A DNA stretch of 41,686 nucleotides from Caldithrix sp. (GCA_020722685.1 DYKH01000037.1:1-41686), one strand, 5' to 3'. Counted from the first letter of the stretch, positions 34,072 to 41,686 are shown. Made by a program: numbers and translations. Notes: generated from the letters alone by a model not told the origin.

Positions 34072-35733
34072 ATGGGAAGCCTTGCGTCTCTTACGATTGC
34101 TTTACTAATGGTAAGTTGTAATATGGTTCTTGCACAAGTACATGCTTCAGCAGTTTTTGTGAACGGCAAAATTTGGACGGGAGAGAAGAACCCCCCTGAA
34201 GCCGGTGCCTTAGCCGTCTACGGCGACCGAATTGTCGCAGTGGGTAAACTGGAGGATATGGACCGCTACCAGGGTCCGGAAACTCAGGTAGTCGATTTGA
34301 ATGGCCGGCGGGTGCTCCCTGGCTTTAATGACGCTCACGTGCATTTCGTCAGCGGTGGATTTTCGCTCCTGGGCATCGATCTGCGCAAGGCGCGCAGCGC
34401 GCAGGAGTTTCGACAAATCCTAAAAGAGTACGTCGCCAAGCTGCCTCCTGGACGTTGGATCACCGGCGGCGATTGGGATCATGAGGCTTGGCCGGACAAG
34501 AAATGGCCGACGAAAGAATTGATCGACGACGTTACCACGAAGAATCCGGTCTTGGTCAGCCGGCTGGACGGGCACGTCTCCTTGGCCAACAGCCTCGCCC
34601 TGAGCCTGGCCGGTATCGATAAGAAAACCCCCGATCCTTTTGGCGGCTTTATCGCCCGCGATGAAAAGACAGGGGAACCAACCGGCATCTTGAAGGATAA
34701 TGCCGCGAATTTGGTCTACCGGTTTATCCCCAGTCCATCTCCGGCGGAAGTATTGGAAGCGGCGCGCGCGGCTCAGCAGCATGCCTTATCCGTGGGCGTT
34801 ACCAGTGTGCAGGATATGAATCCCAGCACTGAGGAGTTGCGAGCATACCAAAGGATGTATCGGGAGGGCGAGCTAAAGGTCCGGTTGTACGTTTTTCAGC
34901 CAGGCCATCTTATCAATGAGCTGGCCGCGACCGGCATTCAAAGAGGTTTTGGTAACTCCTGGCTTCGTATCGGTGGGATCAAGCTGTACGCTGACGGTTC
35001 CATGGGCGCCGGTTCGGCTTTGTTCTATCAGCCTTATGAAGATGATCCGAGTACCAGCGGTTTGGCCATTCAGCCGAAAGATGAGCTGATTCGCCTGGTG
35101 ACGCAAGCTGATTCGTTGGGCTTGCAAATCGCCCTGCACGCCATTGGCGACCAGGCGAACACCTGGGCGTTGGATGCCTTCGAGCAGGCGATTCAACACA
35201 ACGGCAAACGGGACAGCCGACATCGCATCGAGCACGCGCAAGTGGTGCTGGAGAAAGATTTGCCTCGTTTTGCCCAATTGGGAGTGATTGCCAGCGTGGA
35301 ACCCTCACACTGCATCGACGACATGCGTTGGGCCGAACATCGGATTGGGGCGCGGGCCAAGCAATCCTACCTTTGGAAATCCTTTGTCAACCATAACGCC
35401 GCCATGGCCTTTGGCACTGATTGGTCGGTGGAGCCTCTCAATCCCATGCTCGGATTGTACGCCGCCGTGACGCGCGAATTTCCTGAAGGCGGCCCACAAG
35501 GGGGCTGGTATCCGAAGGAAAAGATCGGTCTGGAGGAAGCCATTCGGTACTACACCGCTGGGAGCGCCTATGCTGAGTTCATGGAGAATGAAAAGGGAAC
35601 GCTGGCGCCCGGCAAGCTTGCGGATTTCCTGGTGCTAGAACGGGACATTTTTCATTTGCCCCCTAAGGACATTTTAGAAACGCGCGTGATGATGACGGTG
35701 GTGGGAGGAAAAATCATGTTTCAGGGTGAGTGA
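34072..35733 (+). CDS. YtcJ-type amidohydrolase
   Basis: A 553-aa metal-dependent hydrolase of the amidohydrolase superfamily (amidohydro_3 group). Motifs: GFNDAHVHFVSGG (the HxH pair), WITGGDWDHEAWPDKKWPT typical of YtcJ proteins, ALHAIGDQAN, RIEHAQVV and a metal aspartate in FGTDWSVEPLNPM. The end has GTLAPGKLADFLVLERDIF. An N-terminal hydrophobic stretch (LTIALLMVSC) suggests export or lipidation at Cys16. AGGAGG lies ten bases before the ATG at 34072. The frame is open to 33946, and a longer start would add basic residues before the core. The substrate is unknown; relatives cleave N-acyl or formamide bonds. Confidence 0.88.
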   Translation: MGSLASLTIALLMVSCNMVLAQVHASAVFVNGKIWTGEKNPPEAGALAVYGDRIVAVGKLEDMDRYQGPETQVVDLNGRRVLPGFNDAHVHFVSGGFSLLGIDLRKARSAQEFRQILKEYVAKLPPGRWITGGDWDHEAWPDKKWPTKELIDDVTTKNPVLVSRLDGHVSLANSLALSLAGIDKKTPDPFGGFIARDEKTGEPTGILKDNAANLVYRFIPSPSPAEVLEAARAAQQHALSVGVTSVQDMNPSTEELRAYQRMYREGELKVRLYVFQPGHLINELAATGIQRGFGNSWLRIGGIKLYADGSMGAGSALFYQPYEDDPSTSGLAIQPKDELIRLVTQADSLGLQIALHAIGDQANTWALDAFEQAIQHNGKRDSRHRIEHAQVVLEKDLPRFAQLGVIASVEPSHCIDDMRWAEHRIGARAKQSYLWKSFVNHNAAMAFGTDWSVEPLNPMLGLYAAVTREFPEGGPQGGWYPKEKIGLEEAIRYYTAGSAYAEFMENEKGTLAPGKLADFLVLERDIFHLPPKDILETRVMMTVVGGKIMFQGE

Positions 35734-35988
35734 TGACGAGGTGAGGCATCATCGCAAATCCCCTCTTGGCCGAAGACGCTTCTGGCATACTGTAGTTAGT
35801 TTGCTGCTATGAAGGAATTCCTTGTGAATATCAGGACTGGGCCGCACATCACACTGTCATGTAGGTGTTATTCTATTCAAGTAGAGCAAGCGGGTCGGCA
35901 ACCTCGCCCGGTTCGCAGCCATGAAAAGCTTTTTCCTGAAGGACACGTTTTCTTGCTTCTCAGCCCACGGTTAGCAAAACGGACTTGG

Positions 35989-36858
35989 ATGAATCTGCTC
36001 GATCTGTTAGGTTATGCTTTCATGCAACGTGCACTCGCAACCGCTACCATCGTCGGCGCCTTGTGCGCGATCATCGGCGTGTTTGTCGTGCTGCGGGGCA
36101 TGTCCTTCATCGGCGCGGGTATTTCCCACGCTTCCTTTGGCGGCGTCGCACTTGGCTTTGTATTGGGGATCAATCCACTGTACACGGCCATCGTTTTTTG
36201 TGTGGCGACTGCTTGGGGCATCGGCTTTGTCAGCCAGCGGGGGAGAATCCGTGAGGACACCGCGGTCGGAATTTTCTTCGCTTCGACCATGGCCTTTGGC
36301 GTCCTGCTCATCGGCTTGATGCGCGGCTATAATATGGACTTGTTCGGCTACATTTTTGGCAACATTCTCGCCGTCAGCACGACTGATTTGCAAACCAGTG
36401 GTGTGCTGGCCATCGTAACCATTGCAGCGATTGCCTATTGCTATAAGGAATTTCTCTTCTTAACTTTTGATCCGGAGATGGCGGCGGTCACCGGCCTGCC
36501 GGTGCGAGCGCTCAACTTTGTGCTGCTTACGCTGGTGGCTCTCACTGTGGTCACATCCATCAAGGCAGTGGGCATCGTTTTGGTGTCAGCTCTGATTGTC
36601 ACCCCCGCAGCGGCGGCCCAACAGCTTACGGATGATTTCCGCAAACTCATGTTCATTGCCATCCTCATCGGCGTCGGTGCATCGTGGATGGGTTTGTTGC
36701 TTTCGTCTGCATTCAACATTGCTTCCGGTGCGACCATTGTGATGACTTCGACCGCGGTTTTCTTCATCAGCGCGCTGATTTCTCCGCAACGCCGCCGATT
36801 GCGCAAGACCGTCGGGCAATTACAGCATCAGGTGGTAGGAGAGAAGGACTCTGCGTAG
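35989..36858 (+). CDS. ABC-3 family metal transporter permease (ZnuB/MntB-like)
   Basis: Inner-membrane permease of 289 aa with about eight helices. Family pattern: FMQRALATATIVGALCAIIGVFVVLRGMSFIGAGISHASFGG near the N-terminus and LVSALIVTPAAAAQQLTDDFRKLM near the C-terminus, where the ATPase contacts. It would move Zn, Mn or Fe with a binding protein and ATPase, but neither is adjacent, so it is an orphan here. I set the start at 35989 from the family N-terminus. No good ribosome-binding site is visible, and the frame is open to 35809 with a non-family sequence, so the start is uncertain. Its stop codon is the first base of the heptamer array that follows. Confidence 0.88.
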   Translation: MNLLDLLGYAFMQRALATATIVGALCAIIGVFVVLRGMSFIGAGISHASFGGVALGFVLGINPLYTAIVFCVATAWGIGFVSQRGRIREDTAVGIFFASTMAFGVLLIGLMRGYNMDLFGYIFGNILAVSTTDLQTSGVLAIVTIAAIAYCYKEFLFLTFDPEMAAVTGLPVRALNFVLLTLVALTVVTSIKAVGIVLVSALIVTPAAAAQQLTDDFRKLMFIAILIGVGASWMGLLLSSAFNIASGATIVMTSTAVFFISALISPQRRRLRKTVGQLQHQVVGEKDSA

Positions 36859-36976
36859 ATTTCAAATTGCCGATTTTGGTTTTTTGATTTTAGATTGCCG
36901 ATGTTGGACTGAGGATTTTAGATTTCCGATTTTGGATTTTGGATTGCTGATGTTGGATCCCAGATTTTCGATGTGA
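36858..36976. repeat. Exact-period 7-bp array (GATTNNN)17
   Basis: Seventeen consecutive heptamers stay in one phase over 119 bases, nearly all starting GAT: GATTTCA, GATTTTG, GATTTTA, GATTGCC, GATGTTG, GACTGAG, GATTTCC, GATCCCA, GATTTTC, GATGTGA. The first unit overlaps the permease stop codon. Confidence 0.92.
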
Positions 36977-37061
36977 GTTCTCGTTTGCAGAACACAGGTC
37001 TTTAACTCAAAAATGGCGTGATGAGTTATTGCAGTAGAAGAACATTAATCGAAACAGACTC

Positions 37062-37195
37062 TGGCCGATGGCTAAAAGCCAAAAGCCAATAGCTATGAGC
37101 CAATAGCCAATAGCCAATAGCCAAAGGCCAATAGCTATAAGCCAATAGCCATATGACAAAGGCTAACAGCCTACAGCCTAAAAGCCTACAGCCTT
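37062..37195. repeat. 7-bp array (TAGCCAA)n
   Basis: About nineteen units, mainly TAGCCAA or AAGCCAA, drifting to CAGCCTA at the end, with one 8-bp unit at 37181-37188. It ends exactly at the GAGGAGGG ribosome-binding site of the phosphatidyltransferase gene. Its word differs from the array 85 bases upstream. Confidence 0.92.
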
Positions 37196-37207
37196 TGAGG
37201 AGGGCCC

Positions 37208-37813
37208 TTGATCAAAGAATTCGTGGATATGCCGCGTTTGGAAAAAGCAGTGGGAAAGTCTTTTGCGTTTCTGTCGCCCAACACCTGGACCACCGTCTCT
37301 CTTTTCGTCGCCATAGGCGCTTTTTGGGCTATTGTGGAAAAACAAATCCTGTTAGGATTGGCGCTTTTTGCCGTTAGCGGTGCGCTCGACGTGATTGACG
37401 GCAAGGTGGCTCGCTATTCCAATCGTTCCTCCAAGCTGGGCGCTTTCTGGGACGGCACGGCAGATCGCTTTGTCGATGCGCTCATGATTCTCTGCTTTTT
37501 CTATCTCGAATTTCCCAGCACGGCGATTCGCCTTGGTATTGTTTTATCTATTTTGCTTTTCATCACGGTGCTGCCGCCCTTCATCGTAGCGTATGCCAAT
37601 CATCGCGGCGCGGTCCCGGATCCTACGGAAAAAGTAATATGGCGATTTGCCTTTAGGATCGAGTACATGGTTATCTATTTATTGGTCATTGCGGTCAATC
37701 CTTTCAGCCCGACGATCAGCTACTATCTGCTCTGGGCTGGATTTGTTTTGATGGCCGCCACAGTCATTCAATCCATCATTTTAGTATTTGTCAAGGCCAA
37801 GCTGTATCTATAA
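37208..37813 (+). CDS. CDP-alcohol phosphatidyltransferase
   Basis: A 201-aa membrane enzyme that transfers a phosphatidyl group from CDP-diacylglycerol to an alcohol such as glycerol phosphate or inositol phosphate. The catalytic signature is complete: DGKVAR, eight residues, G, three, D, three, D (DGKVARYSNRSSKLGAFWDGTAD). Five or six hydrophobic helices follow the family plan. It begins with TTG at 37208, directly behind GAGGAGGG; an ATG seven codons later lacks such a site. The alcohol acceptor cannot be read from sequence; it resembles the archaetidylinositol-phosphate-synthase-like branch more than PgsA, by overall look. Confidence 0.9.
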   Translation: MIKEFVDMPRLEKAVGKSFAFLSPNTWTTVSLFVAIGAFWAIVEKQILLGLALFAVSGALDVIDGKVARYSNRSSKLGAFWDGTADRFVDALMILCFFYLEFPSTAIRLGIVLSILLFITVLPPFIVAYANHRGAVPDPTEKVIWRFAFRIEYMVIYLLVIAVNPFSPTISYYLLWAGFVLMAATVIQSIILVFVKAKLYL

Positions 37814-38043
37814 TCATCGCGGCTTGACAACTGGCCGCGTGGGTAATGAGTTTCTGTCGAAAGTCGACTGGCCAGCGTTCCGGAGGTTGTGCTACAAAAA
37901 GCTCTCCTTCGATAATTCATTGAGAAAACTCTGAGGTAGCATGAGCCATGACGAACTTTAGGAGTGCGTGCCCCCGTACCTTATCAATAGAAACCAGTTG
38001 AATTATAGCTCCTCAGGCTTGGCCAAAAATTAAGGAGTCCATT

Positions 38044-39720
38044 ATGCTTTTATTCATTCTTGTGCTCTCGGGAATTCTATTCCTATTGGCCTATTTTGTT
38101 TATGGGAGAATTCTGGAAAAGCGCTACGACGTAGATGATAACAGAGCAACTCCCAGCCACACGGACTATGATGGCGTAGATCGAGTCCCCGCAAACAAAG
38201 CAGTGCTTTTGGGCCATCATTTTTCCTCCATTGCCGGAGCCGGCCCCATCGTTGGGCCGATCATTGCCGCTACGGCTTTTGGTTGGCTGCCGGCTTTGAT
38301 TTGGATCATCCTCGGCTCTATTTTTGTCGGTGGCGTGCACGACTTTTCTTCCCTGCTTGCCTCCATTCGCCACAAGGCCCGCTCCATCGCCGAGATTGCC
38401 AAAGAGTACATGTCGCCGACAGCCTATAAGCTTTTCCTCGCTTTCATCTGGCTGACGCTGGTCTATGTGCTGACCGTGTTCACCGATCTGACCGCCACCA
38501 CCTTTGTGGAAGACGGCGGCGTCGCTACATCATCGCTGTTGTTTATGGCGTTAGCGGTCGGTTTCGGGTTGTTCGTCTATCGGCTGAAATTATCGGTTCT
38601 CCGGTCATCTTTGATTTTTGTGCCTCTGGTTTTCCTTGCCGTTTGGCTCGGCCAGCAAATCCCGTTGTCCGCCGACAAAATCCCAAGCATTATCGGCGGC
38701 AATCCCGCCAAGACCTGGGACGTTGTCCTGATTCTCTATTGCTTCTTTGCCTCGACTTTGCCGGTTTGGATTCTATTGCAACCGCGGGACTACCTCTCGT
38801 CTTACCTGCTTTACACCTCCGTTTTGGGTGGATTTGTCGGAATTCTGTTCGGCGGCTTTGCCATGCAGTATCCGGCTTTTAGCGTCTGGTATGTGCCGCA
38901 ACTGGGATCGTTGTTCCCTATTTTGTTCATCACCATCGCCTGTGGTGCTTGCTCCGGATTTCATTCCCTCGTCGCCTCCGGCACTTCCTCCAAGCAATTG
39001 AATAAAGAATCCGATGCCAAGACCGTCGGCTATGGCGCCATGCTGATTGAAGGCATCGTGGCGGTGATCGCCCTTTCTACCGTCGCCGTGCTGATCAAAG
39101 GCGATCCCTTGACCGCCAAAGCGCCGTTGATCATTTATGGCACCGGCATGAGCAAATTTCTGGGAGTCTTTGGCATCCCTTCGCAAATAGGCTTTTCTTT
39201 CGGCCTGCTGGCGCTATCGACTTTTATTTTGACGACATTGGACACCGCTACCCGGTTGAGCCGCTATATTTTCGAAGAATTCTTCAACCTCAAGGGCGCC
39301 GGCGCTCGTTATCTCTCTACCGCGGCCACACTGGTATTGCCCGCTGTCTTTGTGTTGATTACCCTCAAAGATCCACAAGGCAATCCGCTCCCGGCCTGGA
39401 AAGCCATCTGGCCGGTGTTTGGCGCGACCAACCAATTGTTAGCCGGACTGGCTTTGTTGGTGATCGCCGTGTGGCTGAAAAAGATCGGCAAAAAGACCGC
39501 CTTTGTGGTAGTTCCCATGCTGTTCATGGTAGTGATGACCGTTTGGGCTTTGGTGTTGTTGGTGCGTCAATTCGGCCTCACTACCGTTGGTATTATTTCA
39601 GCGGCATTATTGTTGCTGGCGGTGTTGTTGATCGTGGAAGCCGTCAAGGCCTGGCATAAGATGCTCGGCGGGCCTGCCGCCAGTCCGGTGGTTTCCGAGC
39701 TGCCGGTGGGAAGCAAGTAA
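38044..39720 (+). CDS. cstA: Carbon starvation protein CstA-family transporter
   Basis: A 558-aa inner-membrane transporter with about 16 helices. CstA-family proteins import peptides or pyruvate during carbon limitation. Recognised by YGRILEKRYDVDD, the conserved VPANKAVLLGHHFSSIAGAGPIVGPIIAATAFGWLPALIWI block, GGVHDFSSLLASIRHKARSIAEIA and HSLVASGTSSKQL. The E. coli protein is about 700 aa; this belongs to the shorter form that lacks the C-terminal extension. TAAGGAG lies seven bases before the ATG. It lies 230 bases after the previous gene and 57 before the TlpA-like gene. Confidence 0.95.
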   Translation: MLLFILVLSGILFLLAYFVYGRILEKRYDVDDNRATPSHTDYDGVDRVPANKAVLLGHHFSSIAGAGPIVGPIIAATAFGWLPALIWIILGSIFVGGVHDFSSLLASIRHKARSIAEIAKEYMSPTAYKLFLAFIWLTLVYVLTVFTDLTATTFVEDGGVATSSLLFMALAVGFGLFVYRLKLSVLRSSLIFVPLVFLAVWLGQQIPLSADKIPSIIGGNPAKTWDVVLILYCFFASTLPVWILLQPRDYLSSYLLYTSVLGGFVGILFGGFAMQYPAFSVWYVPQLGSLFPILFITIACGACSGFHSLVASGTSSKQLNKESDAKTVGYGAMLIEGIVAVIALSTVAVLIKGDPLTAKAPLIIYGTGMSKFLGVFGIPSQIGFSFGLLALSTFILTTLDTATRLSRYIFEEFFNLKGAGARYLSTAATLVLPAVFVLITLKDPQGNPLPAWKAIWPVFGATNQLLAGLALLVIAVWLKKIGKKTAFVVVPMLFMVVMTVWALVLLVRQFGLTTVGIISAALLLLAVLLIVEAVKAWHKMLGGPAASPVVSELPVGSK

Positions 39721-39777
39721 TCCAAACCGGTAGTAACTGCCCGCGATTGTACAAAGTATGTGGCACAGGGAGGCAGA

Positions 39778-40350
39778 GTGCTGAATTCGTTTTTGCGAAG
39801 CTGTGCAATTTTGCTGGGACTGCTCTTTTTTCTGACTCCGTTCCGGACAGTCTGGGCAGCAGATAGCCTCAAGGTGGGTGATTTAGCGCCCACCTTCATC
39901 CTGAAAGATTTGCGTGATCGCACGGTCTATTTGAGGGATTTTTGCGGAGAGCCACGCCGGCCGAGCGGCTCTCCCAATGCCCAAGTCGTCATCCTCAGCT
40001 TTTTTGCCACCTGGTGCCTTCCTTGCCAACAAGAAATTCCCATCCTGCAAAAGTTCTTCGCCGATTTCCAACAGGAACCCATCCAAGCACTGCTCATCGC
40101 CGTGGGAGAAAGCAAAGAGAAGGTGCAATCTTTTGTCTCTGCGAAAGGCATCTCTCTGCCGGTATTATTGGATAGCTTTGCCACCACCGCGAAAAATTAC
40201 GGCGTGGCGGATAAAGCAGGGCGGGCCACTCTGCCGCAGCTTTTCATCATTGACCAAAAGGGATTCATTCAGCTTCATCAAATCGGTTTTGAGGAGAAGA
40301 ATTCTCTGCGCGACCTGCTGGTAAGAGAGGTCGGCAAGCTGCTGAATTAG
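39778..40350 (+). CDS. TlpA-like thioredoxin-family protein, exported
   Basis: A 190-aa periplasmic thiol-disulfide protein. Signal peptide ends VWAADS. The thioredoxin domain has the strand VVILSFFATWCLPCQQEIPIL with the CLPC redox pair, a TlpA-type LLIAVGESKEKVQSFV, the cis-proline loop ATLPQLFIIDQKG, and a last helix. TlpA-like proteins reduce apocytochromes or resist oxidative stress. AGGGAGG four bases before the GTG at 39778 supports this start; a GTG six codons upstream is also in frame. The membrane transporter upstream has no obvious link. Confidence 0.92.
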   Translation: MLNSFLRSCAILLGLLFFLTPFRTVWAADSLKVGDLAPTFILKDLRDRTVYLRDFCGEPRRPSGSPNAQVVILSFFATWCLPCQQEIPILQKFFADFQQEPIQALLIAVGESKEKVQSFVSAKGISLPVLLDSFATTAKNYGVADKAGRATLPQLFIIDQKGFIQLHQIGFEEKNSLRDLLVREVGKLLN

Positions 40351-40421
40351 GGCGCTTAAAAATTGAGCAATTTCTAACTTGTCCCAGCTATAGTTTGGCA
40401 AATTCTTTCTTGACACAATAT

Positions 40422-40436
40422 GTAGGAGAACTCTCC
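40422..40436 (+). repeat. GTAG-headed short palindrome inside the MITE
   Basis: GTAG merges with GGAGA-AC-TCTCC. Short stem of five pairs around two bases; it faces the element at 40466 inside the same MITE-like unit. Confidence 0.5.
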
Positions 40437-40465
40437 CAGTTCGACCACAATATATATTCCTGATC

Positions 40466-40487
40466 GGCGTCTGGAGACGCCTCCTAC
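40466..40487 (-). repeat. REP-like palindrome inside the MITE, same family as 6194
   Basis: On the minus strand: GTAG, GA, GGCGTC, TCCA, GACGCC. It matches the element at 6194-6215 at 21 of 22 positions and shares the flanking GCC. One copy is within the MITE and one free. Confidence 0.78.
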
Positions 40488-40633
40488 GGCTTGAATTCAA
40501 AATTTTGCCAAACTACTGTTGTCCCAGATTTACGGATTTATTAGAGTGGACTGAAATTCATTACAGTGCCTGATTAGATTTCCTTTTTCTCTGGGTTCGT
40601 ATCGTGTAATGTCTCAGTCACAGAGGGAAAAGA

Positions 40634-40678
40634 GGCAATCTGGTTCCCAAACTCCAGTTTGGGAACCAGATTGCCTAC
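40634..40678. repeat. Long perfect hairpin repeat with GTAG head
   Basis: A 20-bp perfect inverted repeat (40634-40653 and 40656-40675) with only two bases between, reading GGCAATCTGGTTCCC inward from the left, then CTAC outside on the right, which is GTAG on the minus strand. It is the strongest hairpin in the window. It has no T-run, so it is a repeat element, not a terminator. The gap 40528-40855 is otherwise empty. Confidence 0.8.
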
Positions 40679-40876
40679 ACAAAATCTGAAGGAATACCTT
40701 ATCATTCCGTTTTCCCTTGTGTCTGAAAAAGGGGCATGATGAGTGTGCCTATTTTCCCCAAAGCGAAAAAATTATGTTTGCTATTTAAGGATCATTTTAA
40801 TAAAATCGACATAGAGAAACTGCATTTAAGAATTTAGGGACCGAAAATAACAATTGTGCCTTCGCGAGGTATAAAA

Positions 40877-41104
40877 ATGAACGATGTATTGACGATTGCG
40901 GAAATTGAATCGCGATACAAGTCGGAATGGATACTGGTAGAGGATCCACTGACCGATGAATCGCTAAAAGTTTTAAGCGGCAAGGTGCATTGGCACAGCA
41001 AGGATCGAGACGAAGTTTATCGCAAGGCCGTGCAATTGCACCCCAAGAGGTTCGCTGTGCTCTATACGGGCGCCATCCCCAAAGATACGGCTATCGTGTT
41101 ATGA
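40877..41104 (+). CDS. Small protein coupled to the retropepsin-like gene
   Basis: A 75-aa protein starting MNDVLTIAEIESRY, of no family I can name. It is mostly alpha/beta, without a membrane helix or signal. It has the look LVEDPLTDESLKVLSGKVHWHSKDRDEVYRKAVQ, and a C-terminal hydrophobic strand RFAVLYTGAIPKDTAIVL. GAGGT lies six bases before the ATG. Its stop codon overlaps the next start as ATGA, so the two are translated together. Partner of the aspartic protease, function unknown. Confidence 0.75.
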   Translation: MNDVLTIAEIESRYKSEWILVEDPLTDESLKVLSGKVHWHSKDRDEVYRKAVQLHPKRFAVLYTGAIPKDTAIVL

Positions 41105-41484
41105 ATTTTTCTTTTGACCAGCATCAAGGGCTGATTATCGTTCGCGCTGAATTGCTAGGACCTTTGGGAAGTGCGGTGCTGCGGCTGGCGCTCGACACAG
41201 GCGCGACCGATACATTAATCAACGTAGGCTTGCTGATCGCAATCGGCTACGATCCAGCTCTTGTTCCTGAGCGCATGGAGATTACCACGGGCAGCGGAGT
41301 AGAATTTGTTCCTCGTATTACGCTGAGCAAAATAACGGTCTTAGGGCAGGATCGTACTGACTTTCCTATTCTCTGTCACACTTTGCCACCGAGCGCTGGT
41401 ATTGACGGACTTCTCGGTCTTGATTTCTTTCGCACACAAACCCTCATCATTGATTTTCGCAGCGGCCAGATTACGCTTAGCTGA
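41101..41484 (+). CDS. Retropepsin-like aspartic protease
   Basis: A 127-aa single-domain aspartic protease of the retroviral-pepsin type, which works as a dimer. The active-site motif is LALDTGATDTLI with Asp32. The later IDGLLGLDFF matches the ILG-type strand that pairs with the flap. The flap region is VEFVPRITLSKI. It has no signal peptide, so it is probably cytoplasmic. It shares ATGA with the preceding gene and stands as a compact two-gene unit. Substrate unknown. The length is right for the family. Confidence 0.85.
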   Translation: MNFSFDQHQGLIIVRAELLGPLGSAVLRLALDTGATDTLINVGLLIAIGYDPALVPERMEITTGSGVEFVPRITLSKITVLGQDRTDFPILCHTLPPSAGIDGLLGLDFFRTQTLIIDFRSGQITLS

Positions 41485-41498
41485 AAATCATACTCTGC

Positions 41499-41514
41499 CT
41501 CATTGAAGAATGAG
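41499..41514 (+). terminator. Weak hairpin after the aspartic protease
   Basis: CTCATT, GAAG, AATGAG forms a 6-bp stem 15 bases after the stop, followed by an A/T-rich stretch without a true T-run. The last 170 bases of the window hold nothing else I recognise. Confidence 0.35.
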
Positions 41515-41686
41515 ATTATAATTGTCACGTACCTCGTCGGTACACGGCCAATTCGTGCTTTTGTTATCTGCGTTGATAGCATTTTCGCTCGATTGAGAGT
41601 TACAAGCAGATAGCGCAGAAAGGTTGTAACCGATCACGGGATGATAAGAGCCTGAGCAAAAAGTAAGCAAAAATAGAACACGGATA

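Larger units (their letters stand above)
40388..40518. mobile_element. MITE-like element with TIRs and 9-bp target duplication
   Basis: A 131-bp non-coding element. Its ends are CTATAGTTTGGCAAA on the left and, inverted, CAGTAGTTTGGCAAA on the right, with 12 bases perfect and 13 of 15 matching. It is flanked by the direct repeat TTGTCCCAG at 40379-40387 and 40519-40527, a 9-bp target duplication. Inside are two GTAG-headed palindromes (40422, 40466). It has no transposase, so it would need one in trans. Confidence 0.8.

Noticed and set aside
36858..37195. Possible CRISPR array because of regular short repeats
   Set aside because: Units are 7 bp with no spacer of 30-40 bp between repeats and no cas gene nearby.
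37818..37839. Terminator after the phosphatidyltransferase (CGCGGC / GCCGCG)
   Set aside because: The stem is 6 bp with a 10-base loop and no T-run follows.

Overview
This is a roughly 41.7 kb stretch of chromosome from a Gram-negative bacterium. It carries many lipoprotein signal peptides, the remnant of a FlgD-like C-terminal sorting-type domain, a PHP-domain CehA-like lipoprotein, a beta-propeller/phosphoesterase fusion, an OmpR/HisKA two-component pair and a LacI-type operator. The mixture resembles the Calditrichota/KSB1 part of the FCB group. That placement is an inference from gene style; no rRNA or marker gene is present to prove it.

Layout. 1-1.9 kb: a minus-strand sugar ABC importer (binding lipoprotein plus a truncated permease) behind a perfect LacI/CcpA-type palindrome. 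2.4-2.9 kb: a decayed FlgD-like C-terminal domain. 3.1-3.9 kb: a SixA-type phosphohistidine phosphatase with an unusual basic tail. 4.0-7.8 kb: a thiamin salvage operon. It opens with a TPP riboswitch and intrinsic terminator, followed by a HypE/AIR-synthase-like protein, tenA, thiE and thiD. 8.1-10.2 kb: a small membrane protein and a sodium:solute symporter gene broken by a one-base frameshift. 10.2-15.2 kb: a CehA-like metallohydrolase, a DUF1028 protein, a DUF2179-type membrane protein and a short-chain dehydrogenase. 15.2-17.0 kb: a response regulator and histidine kinase. 17.3-24 kb: a DUF4070 radical SAM enzyme, a YncE-like propeller/phosphoesterase fusion, a GlsB-type membrane protein, a DUF72 protein and AMP nucleosidase. 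24.6-28.8 kb: transketolase (a TPP user), OsmC and a baeRF-like protein. 29.3-33.9 kb: two paralogous units, each a chymotrypsin-fold lipoprotein protease followed by an intrinsic terminator and then a small lipoprotein that repeats only the protease's N-terminal domain. A membrane-anchored spermidine-synthase-like gene lies between them on the other strand. 34-40.4 kb: a YtcJ-type amidohydrolase, an orphan ABC-3 metal permease, a CDP-alcohol phosphatidyltransferase, CstA and a TlpA-like thioredoxin. 40.9-41.5 kb: a translationally coupled pair ending in a retropepsin-like aspartic protease.

The most novel-looking biology is the duplicated protease/free N-domain unit, which could be a secreted protease with a separately made propeptide or inhibitor. 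The second theme is the intergenic DNA. Many gaps are filled with short-period arrays, mostly exactly 7 bp (two are 6 bp), and the repeat word differs at every site. There are also two families of short palindromes (GTAG-headed REP-like elements and a GAGATTCC-type palindrome) and a 131-bp MITE-like element with terminal inverted repeats and a 9-bp target duplication. No rRNA, tRNA or CRISPR array was recognised. Start sites were moved from the longest reading frame to the best ribosome-binding site wherever one was visible.
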